A stretch of 64,000 nucleotides of DNA. Origin: Halomonas halocynthiae DSM 14573. GTDB taxonomy: Bacteria > Pseudomonadota > Gammaproteobacteria > Pseudomonadales > Halomonadaceae. The stretch is taken from assembly GCF_000425725.1 (NCBI RefSeq), contig NZ_AUDZ01000013.1:186001-250000 (forward strand). The letters are read 5' to 3'. Both the position numbers and the translations under genes were made by a program. Positions 58,360 through 64,000 of this stretch are shown one piece after another. The notes below the pieces were generated by a model. That model was given only the letters and a program-made list of their open reading frames with translations, did not search any database and was not told where the DNA came from. The stretch's first letter is position 1. The number at the start of each line of letters is the position of its first letter.

Positions 58360-59526
58360 TCAGCTTTCTGGCCACAGTTGCTGGTAAATAGCGATAATTT
58401 CGTCGGCGCTGGGCACGCGGGGGTTGTTGCCGGGGGAGCCGGAAGCTAGCGCCTGTTCTGCCATGCTGGGCATCAATTCAACAAAGCGTTGGCGTTCAAT
58501 GCCGAATTGCTCGGGTGTGGGTACCTGCAGTTCTGCATTTAGCGCGGTTAACTCATCGAGCAGTTTGCTATTGGCGGTGTCGTTGCTGTCCTGTTCGCTG
58601 GCAATGCCGATGGCTCGAGCGCAGTCGGCATAGCGCTCGGCGGCGGCGGGTATCGAGTAGGCGGTTACGCTGGGCAGTAGCATGGCGTTAGAAAGCCCGT
58701 GGGGTACGTGGAAATGAGCGCCGATGGGGCGGCTCATGCCATGAACCAGCGCAACCGATGCATTAGAGAAGGCGATGCCAGCCAGGGTGGAGCCAAGCAT
58801 CATGGCTTCGCGGGCCTGCTGATCGTTGCCATTGTAGTAGGCGCGGCGCAGGTTAGGGCCGATCAGTTGCATGGCCGAAAGAGCTTGGCTGTCGCTGTAG
58901 GGGTTACGTTTTTTGCTGACGTAGGCTTCCATGGCGTGGGTTAGGGCATCTATGCCGGTGTCGGCGGTGGTGCGCGGTGGCAGGCTTAGGGTCAGGCGAT
59001 AGTCGATCAATGCGGCGACTGGCATGAAGCCCATGCCGACACATAGCATTTTTTCGTCGCTGATTTCGTCGGTAATGATGGTGAAGCGCGTGGCTTCAGA
59101 GCCGGTGCCAGCGGTGGTGGGAATAGCGATGATCGGCAGGCCCGCTTCGTTAACCTGGCGCGGAAATTTGTAGTCGTACATTTCGCCGCTATGTTTGGCG
59201 AGTATCGCGATGGCCTTGGCGCTGTCGATAGGGCTGCCGCCGCCCAGCGCAATCAGGCAGTCGTAGTTGCCGTTACGCGCCATGTTTACCCCCGCCTGAA
59301 TGGAGCTAACTGTGGGCTCTGGCACGGTGGCGTCGAAGACATCGGCGGCGATATTGTGCTCGGCAAGCAGGGTGTGAAGTTGGCTACTGTAGCCAAGCTG
59401 CACCATCATTTTGTCAGTGATAATCAGCGGGCGCTGGCAGCCAAGGCTGTGTAATACGGCGGGCAGCTCTTGGCTGGCGTTGTCGCCAACTTGCATCAGG
59501 CGCGGCAGAATAATCTGGGATGACAT
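58360..59526 (-). CDS. Iron-containing (group III) alcohol dehydrogenase
   Basis: 388 residues from ATG 59526 (MSSQIILPRLMQVG); a longer frame to 59613 adds an atypical extension. NAD-binding GGGSPIDSAKAIA, TTAGTGSEATRF, and metal-binding HGMSRPIGAHFHVPHGLSNA with conserved histidines. Related to 1,3-propanediol, lactaldehyde and ethanol dehydrogenases. Same strand as ugpBAEC and upstream of it, separated by a hairpin and the Pho promoter, so probably a separate unit. Confidence 0.9.
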   Translation of the reverse strand: MSSQIILPRLMQVGDNASQELPAVLHSLGCQRPLIITDKMMVQLGYSSQLHTLLAEHNIAADVFDATVPEPTVSSIQAGVNMARNGNYDCLIALGGGSPIDSAKAIAILAKHSGEMYDYKFPRQVNEAGLPIIAIPTTAGTGSEATRFTIITDEISDEKMLCVGMGFMPVAALIDYRLTLSLPPRTTADTGIDALTHAMEAYVSKKRNPYSDSQALSAMQLIGPNLRRAYYNGNDQQAREAMMLGSTLAGIAFSNASVALVHGMSRPIGAHFHVPHGLSNAMLLPSVTAYSIPAAAERYADCARAIGIASEQDSNDTANSKLLDELTALNAELQVPTPEQFGIERQRFVELMPSMAEQALASGSPGNNPRVPSADEIIAIYQQLWPES

Positions 59527-59630
59527 GGTAGCTCCGTTATTATTAGAGGTTGGGCGGCATATGGTCCTTTGTATCTTGTTGCCTCGCCCCCATACTAAGA
59601 GCAATACGTTCATTTTGCGGAAAAGTTTAT

Positions 59631-60365
59631 ATGTCTGATCCCCGTGATCGCCGCCCTGCCCGTGATGGTGTCTCGCGCCGTGAGCCTATGCGCCGTGGGC
59701 GAGAGCCCCAAGCGGCCGTGGGCGAGGTGGCTTACCTGCCGGTAGTGGCAGTCAATAATACTGGCGCCTTTCTCGACTGGGGCCATGCCAGCGATGTGCT
59801 GTTGCCCTATGGCGAGCAGCAGTTTCGGCCTACTGTTGGTCGGCGTGTGCTGGTATTGCTCTATGAAGATGACCAGGGGCGGCCCGTGGCTACCCAACGG
59901 TTGGACCGCCATTTGGTCGATGAAGCGGTAGGGCTAAACGCCGGTGATGAGGTAGCGCTGGTGGTCGCTGAGCAGACTGACTTGGGCTACAAAGCGACGG
60001 TGAATGGCCGCTTTTGGGGGTTGCTGTATCGCGATGATGTGACTCGGCCGCTGCGCCGTGGCCAGCGTGTTCAGGGTTACGTTAAGCGCGTGCGTGAGGA
60101 AGATGGCAGGCTAGACTTGTCGTTGCTGCCCTCTGGCTCGGCGCGACTGGATGTGGTGGGCGACACGGTACTTAAAGCGCTACGCGAAAGCGGTGGCTAT
60201 CTGTCGCTGAGCGATGCCTCGCCCGCAGGCGAGATCAAAGCGCGCTTAGGTGTTAGCAAGGGCGCGTTCAAGCAAGCCATTGGCCGACTTTATAAACAGC
60301 AGCGTATTGTGATTGAGCCTGACGGCATTCGGCTGGCAGTAGGTGAGGCGTCTCGGTCGAGCTGA
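59631..60365 (+). CDS. S1-like RNA-binding protein, CvfB/YitL family
   Basis: 244 residues from ATG 59631; the frame's upstream extension overlaps the divergent dehydrogenase start region and is not typical. Repeated S1-like OB folds (AYLPVVAVNNTGAFLDWG, YKATVNGRFWGLLYRDDV, GQRVQGYVKRVREEDGRLDLSL) and a C-terminal winged-helix region (LSLSDASPAGEIKARLGVSKGAFKQAIG). RNA-binding regulator; targets unknown. It marks the return to conserved synteny before gshB. Confidence 0.85.
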   Translation: MSDPRDRRPARDGVSRREPMRRGREPQAAVGEVAYLPVVAVNNTGAFLDWGHASDVLLPYGEQQFRPTVGRRVLVLLYEDDQGRPVATQRLDRHLVDEAVGLNAGDEVALVVAEQTDLGYKATVNGRFWGLLYRDDVTRPLRRGQRVQGYVKRVREEDGRLDLSLLPSGSARLDVVGDTVLKALRESGGYLSLSDASPAGEIKARLGVSKGAFKQAIGRLYKQQRIVIEPDGIRLAVGEASRSS

Positions 60366-60450
60366 GTCGCTGGAGTCACTCTGCTGGCTGCTGCATACTG
60401 CCCAAGACTTTATTCCGGTGCGCTCAGGCGCGGTACCGACGAGAGGAATC

Positions 60451-61419
60451 ATGAGCGATAGCACATTGCGGATTGGTGTGGTGATGGACCCCATCGCCGA
60501 CCTGACCTACAAAAAAGATACCAGCTTGGCCATGCTATGGGCTGCCAGTGATCGTGGCTGGTCCTTGCATTACATGGAGCAGGAGGATCTTTTCCTGCGC
60601 GATGGTCGCGCTCATGCGCGAATGTGTGACCTTGAGGTCTATCGTGATACCGAACGGTGGTATTCGCTGGGCGAGCCTGCGGTTAGGCCATTGGCTGATC
60701 TCGATGTAATCCTGATGCGCAAAGACCCACCCGTTGATGAGCATTTTCTTAATGCGGTGCATCTGTTGGGCTTTGCTGAGCGTGACGGTGTGTTAGTGGT
60801 TAACCCAACCCGTGCATTGCTGGAGTGTAACGAGAAGCTGTTTGCTCAGCAGTTCCCGCAGTGCTGTGCGCCGACACTGGTTTCGTGCCGCGACAGTGAG
60901 CTGCGCGCCTTTCATGCTGAGCACGGCGATGTGATATTTAAGCCGCTGGACGGTATGGGCGGTAGTGGTATTTTCCATGTTGGGCCAGATGGCCGCAATT
61001 TAGGTGCGGTGTTAGAGATGCTGACTAACAATGGCCAGCGCCAGATTATGGCTCAGCGCTATCTGCCTGAGATTAAAAACGGCGACACGCGCATTCTGCT
61101 GGTAAATGGCGAGCCGGTGCCTTATGGCTTGGCGAGAGTCCCGATGGCCGGTGAAACGCGCGGTAATCTGGCGGCGGGTGGCACAGGGGTTAGCCGTGAG
61201 CTGACGGATCGTGATTTATGGCTGGTGGATCAGGTGAAGCCGATGATTCGTGAGAAGGGGCTGATTTTTGTCGGCCTTGATGTTATCGGCGATTACATCA
61301 CCGAGATTAACGTCACCAGCCCAACCTGCGTGCGTGAAATTGACGACCAGCGCGGCACAGATATTGCCAGTGACTTGATGGACGTTATTCGCCGCCACTT
61401 TGACGGCCAGCAAGCATAG
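60451..61419 (+). CDS. gshB: Glutathione synthetase
   Basis: 322 residues from ATG 60451, with GAGG upstream. ATP-grasp: N-terminal GVVMDPIADLTYKKDTSLAM, IFKPLDGMGGSGIF, GDTRILLVNGEPVPYGLAR, AAGGTG and DVIGDYITEINVTSPT. Joins gamma-glutamylcysteine and glycine. Usual neighbour rsmE is 15 kb away. Confidence 0.96.
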   Translation: MSDSTLRIGVVMDPIADLTYKKDTSLAMLWAASDRGWSLHYMEQEDLFLRDGRAHARMCDLEVYRDTERWYSLGEPAVRPLADLDVILMRKDPPVDEHFLNAVHLLGFAERDGVLVVNPTRALLECNEKLFAQQFPQCCAPTLVSCRDSELRAFHAEHGDVIFKPLDGMGGSGIFHVGPDGRNLGAVLEMLTNNGQRQIMAQRYLPEIKNGDTRILLVNGEPVPYGLARVPMAGETRGNLAAGGTGVSRELTDRDLWLVDQVKPMIREKGLIFVGLDVIGDYITEINVTSPTCVREIDDQRGTDIASDLMDVIRRHFDGQQA

Positions 61420-61574
61420 CCTGCACTCAGTTGTGCAGGGATAAGTGTTACAATTAATGCGAGATAAGAGTGAGAGCAATTGCTGCGAGTTCCCGTGGCC
61501 TGTTGCTTTCTTGCTCATTTTTCCTGTTGGCAAGATTTACCATACGGCGAGCAGTAGCCCTGCCGGAGACGTTG

Positions 61575-62132
61575 ATGCTAAGCCTAAAAAATCACTTCCT
61601 GATGGCAATGCCGCATTTGGAAGATTCCCCGTTTGCTGGGTCGCTTTGTTATCTCTGCGACCACGACGACAATGGCACCATGGGAGTGATGGTTAATCGC
61701 CCCTTGGAGCTGACGCTTGATGCGCTGCTTGAGCAGCTGGAGCTTGAAATTCAGGACCCGTCGGCCCTTAGTGCCCCAGTGTATTTTGGCGGCCCTGTGC
61801 ATAAAGATCGTGGCTTTATTCTGCATCGTGGTGACAGCAGCGACTGGGACTCCAGCCTGCAGGTGAGCGAAGAGATTGCTTTGACCACTTCGATGGATAT
61901 TTTGCAGGCGTTAGCAAAGGGCGAAGGTCCAGAGCACTTTTTGGTGTGCCTGGGGTGTTCGGGCTGGGAGCCCGGCCAGCTTGAAGAAGAGCTTAAAGAT
62001 AATGCTTGGCTAACGGTGGAAGGCCGAGCTGACATTTTGTTTGAGCTACCGCCAGAGCAACGCTTGCAGGCCAGTGCCGGTGCGCTGGGTGTTGATCTGA
62101 ACCTGATGACGCGTGAAGCTGGGCACAGTTAA
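61575..62132 (+). CDS. yqgE: YqgE/AlgH family protein (UPF0301)
   Basis: 185 residues from ATG 61575 (MLSLKNHFLMAMPHLEDSPF), which matches the family start; an upstream extension to 61470 is atypical. Seen: GTMGVMVNRPLELTL and VYFGGPVHKDRGFILH. Function poorly known (AlgH was linked to alginate regulation in Pseudomonas). Overlaps ruvX by one base (TAATG). Confidence 0.95.
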   Translation: MLSLKNHFLMAMPHLEDSPFAGSLCYLCDHDDNGTMGVMVNRPLELTLDALLEQLELEIQDPSALSAPVYFGGPVHKDRGFILHRGDSSDWDSSLQVSEEIALTTSMDILQALAKGEGPEHFLVCLGCSGWEPGQLEEELKDNAWLTVEGRADILFELPPEQRLQASAGALGVDLNLMTREAGHS

Positions 62133-62575
62133 TGACTGCCATGGGCCAGCGGCTAATTCTCGGGTTTGATTTTGGTACGCGGCGTATCGGTGTCGCGGTG
62201 GCCAATGAGCTGATTGGCAAAGCCCGTGAGTTACCAGCTCTACCCGCGCGCGACGGTATTCCCGATTGGCAGCAGGTGGCTTCGCTAGTGAAAGAATGGC
62301 AGCCCGATTTGTTTGTGGTTGGGTTGCCGCTCAACATGGATGACAGTGAAAGTGTGATGAGCACCCGTGCGCGTAAGTTCGGTAAGCGTCTTTATGGGCG
62401 TTTTGGGGTGCCCTGTGAGATGGCTGATGAGCGCGGCTCAACCCGTGAAGCCAAGACAATTGCTAAACAGGCAGGGCACCGCGGCAACTATCGTGCTGAA
62501 AGCGTCGATGGTATTGCTGCGGTGCTGATTCTTGAGTCTTGGCTGGCGCAGCAAGAAGGCTTGCCGAGCGCTTGA
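62132..62575 (+). CDS. ruvX: Putative pre-16S rRNA nuclease / Holliday-junction resolvase-like YqgF
   Basis: 147 residues, RNase H-like fold: LGFDFGTRRIGVAVAN, VVGLPLNMD, DERGSTREA and ESVDGIAAVLILESW with the acidic triad. Processes the 5' end of 16S rRNA in E. coli. Follows yqgE; its stop is 6 bp from the convergent pyrB stop. Confidence 0.95.
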   Translation: MTAMGQRLILGFDFGTRRIGVAVANELIGKARELPALPARDGIPDWQQVASLVKEWQPDLFVVGLPLNMDDSESVMSTRARKFGKRLYGRFGVPCEMADERGSTREAKTIAKQAGHRGNYRAESVDGIAAVLILESWLAQQEGLPSA

Positions 62576-62581
62576 GTTGAG

Positions 62582-63613
62582 TTAAAACCCGGCGTCGTCC
62601 ACGCCGATGGTCTTCGGTACGAACCAACGCACGTCGCGTAAGTCTTTCTCAATCTGATCTTCAACCTGCAATAGCTTGGCGAATATTGCCATGCGCATGG
62701 GAATACCGTTGTCGGTTTGGCGGAAAATCGCTAAGCGCGGGTCGCCGTTGAGGTCTACGTCTAGGTCGTTGGCCTCGGGGCGGCTGTCTCGGGGCAGCGG
62801 GTGCATAACAATCGTGTTGTTATTGCAACGCTGGTTGAGGAAAGCCAGGTCAACGGTGAAGTCTCGTGATAACACGCCAAAACCTTCGCTCATTTCCTGA
62901 GTGAAGCGTTCTTTCTGAATACGTGTGGTGTACACCACGTCGACATCGGAGAAGTCGCTATTTAGGTTGTCGCGTGAGGTTATCTGTAATCCACGGGCGC
63001 TAACGGTGTCGATCAGCGCAGCAGGCATTTCAAGTCCTGGTGGCGACACTAAGGTGACGCGCATCGGCCCAAAGAGAGACAGTAGTCGAATTAATGAATG
63101 CACTGTGCGGCCGTATTTTAGATCGCCGGTTAGCAGTATATGGGCGCCGTTTAGCGTCTTGCCCAGCCGTGTGAACTCTTTGTTGATGGTGTAGATATCC
63201 AGCAGCGCTTGGCTTGGGTGTTCACCTGGGCCATCGCCGCCGTTAATGACGGGCACGTTGGTGGCACGAGCGAACTCAGCCACTGAACCCTGGTCGGGGT
63301 GACGCATCACAATGGCATCGCAGTAGCCACTCATCACTCGGCTGGTGTCGTACAGCGATTCCCCCTTGGCCATGGACGAAAAAGTAAAGCCGGTGGTGTC
63401 GCATACGGTGCCGCCCAAGCGACAGAAGGCGGCATTAAAGCTGACTCGAGTACGGGTACTGGCTTCGAAGAACAGGTTGCCAAGTACGGCACCTTCCAGT
63501 ACTCGGGTGATCTTGCGTCGTTGGGCGATGGGTTCCATGCGTGCGGCGACACGGATCAGGTGATTGACATCATCGCGGGACAGGGAATCAATGGAGAGCA
63601 GGTGGGGGCTCAT
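62582..63613 (-). CDS. pyrB: Aspartate carbamoyltransferase
   Basis: 343 residues from ATG 63613 (MSPHLLSIDSLSRDDV). Carbamoyl-phosphate site FEASTRTRVSF, aspartate-side VMHPLPRDSRPE. About 30 residues longer than E. coli PyrB, with insertions and a C-terminal FVPKTIGVDDAGF tail; it belongs to a larger-subunit variety. No pyrI (regulatory chain) or dihydroorotase-like pyrC' gene is adjacent in the window. Converges with ruvX. Confidence 0.95.
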   Translation of the reverse strand: MSPHLLSIDSLSRDDVNHLIRVAARMEPIAQRRKITRVLEGAVLGNLFFEASTRTRVSFNAAFCRLGGTVCDTTGFTFSSMAKGESLYDTSRVMSGYCDAIVMRHPDQGSVAEFARATNVPVINGGDGPGEHPSQALLDIYTINKEFTRLGKTLNGAHILLTGDLKYGRTVHSLIRLLSLFGPMRVTLVSPPGLEMPAALIDTVSARGLQITSRDNLNSDFSDVDVVYTTRIQKERFTQEMSEGFGVLSRDFTVDLAFLNQRCNNNTIVMHPLPRDSRPEANDLDVDLNGDPRLAIFRQTDNGIPMRMAIFAKLLQVEDQIEKDLRDVRWFVPKTIGVDDAGF

Positions 63614-63885
63614 CGCAGGCCTCGGCTGGCGGTGGATAACGCCGCTTAGTGTACTCTGCACAGGCGCTGGCTTCACGCAGTAGTCGGCGCATTAATCCTG
63701 AGTGGGGTGTTGGCCATGCCGTATGGTGTGGCTGGCGCCATTGCAGGGCGGCATCTAGGTCGCTAGTCTTTGCCCCATAACGGGTGAGCCTCTCGAACCG
63801 TTTCTTTTCTAGAGCCGTTTGATTTAAAAGAAAATATACCGCTATTTTTGACAGGCATGGCAAGCATGGTGGCCTACTGGAAATA

Positions 63886-64000
63886 ATGGGGCGAGAAGAC
63901 AATGAGGACAGGGTGATGACGCTAACCAAAAAAGAACAGTTGGTGCTGGATGTCTTGAATAAAGAAGATGCACCATTAGGCGCGTATGCCTTACTTGACC
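63886..64000 (+). CDS. zur: Fur-family regulator, probably Zur, 5' part
   Basis: Cut by the window end. From ATG 63916 the frame reads MTLTKKEQLVLDVLNKED followed by LGAYALLD, close to the first helices of Zur (LTPQR...VL...ISAYDLL); ATG 63886 is in frame and adds ten polar residues. Zinc-binding residues lie beyond the window, so Zur is preferred over Fur only from the AYALLD stretch. Divergent from pyrB with 272 bp between, in which I see no other gene. Confidence 0.6.
   Translation, partial: MGREDNEDRVMTLTKKEQLVLDVLNKEDAPLGAYALLD

Overview
The window looks like an origin-proximal chromosome segment of a gammaproteobacterium, most probably a member of the Halomonadaceae. That placement rests on gene order and protein character only and was not tested by any search. 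The replication core reads mnmE - yidC - rnpA - rpmH (minus strand), an AT-rich origin with DnaA boxes, then dnaA - dnaN - recF - gyrB (plus strand). Four perfect copies of the 16-bp ParB palindrome and one near-copy lie between recF and glyS. No parA or parB gene is visible.

Layout. 1-6.1 kb: end of thiD, hemL, an unusual P-loop kinase homologue, rdgB, hemW, and an OmpA/glycine-zipper lipoprotein. 6.2-17 kb: replication and ribosome-assembly core. 17-21 kb: gmhB and glyQS. 21-30.7 kb: inner-core lipopolysaccharide genes (hldD, waaF, further GT9, GT2 and GT4 glycosyltransferases, kdkA, hldE, waaA). 30.7-44.5 kb: housekeeping genes rpiA, ilvA, a 30-residue membrane microprotein, fau, 6S RNA (ssrS), zapA, ygfB, ubiH, ubiI, ctpA, envC, gpmI, a rhodanese, secB and rsmE. 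59.6-64 kb: cvfB-like, gshB, yqgE, ruvX, pyrB and the start of a zur-like gene.

The accessory part lies between rsmE and gshB, which are neighbours in many gammaproteobacteria but are about 15 kb apart here. From 44.5 to 51.1 kb every convincing gene is on the minus strand, and most are separated by sequences with the layout of integron attC sites (an RYYYAAC end and a GTTRRRY end, 59-101 bp apart). I read this as an integrase-less cassette cluster (CALIN-like). It carries a hypothetical secreted protein, a PNPOx-fold protein, a GNAT acetyltransferase, an SDR, and a large AT-rich two-gene unit of a HerA-type ATPase translationally coupled to an OLD-type ATPase/TOPRIM protein. The HerA-OLD unit is the best candidate for an undescribed (probably anti-phage) system. 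From 51.6 to 59.5 kb there is a HAD-IB phosphatase, a phytase-like esterase, a ugpBAEC importer preceded by a likely Pho box, and an Fe-type alcohol dehydrogenase.

All function calls are from reading motifs by eye. Start codons were moved from the longest frame where family length, Shine-Dalgarno position or overlap made an internal start more likely.
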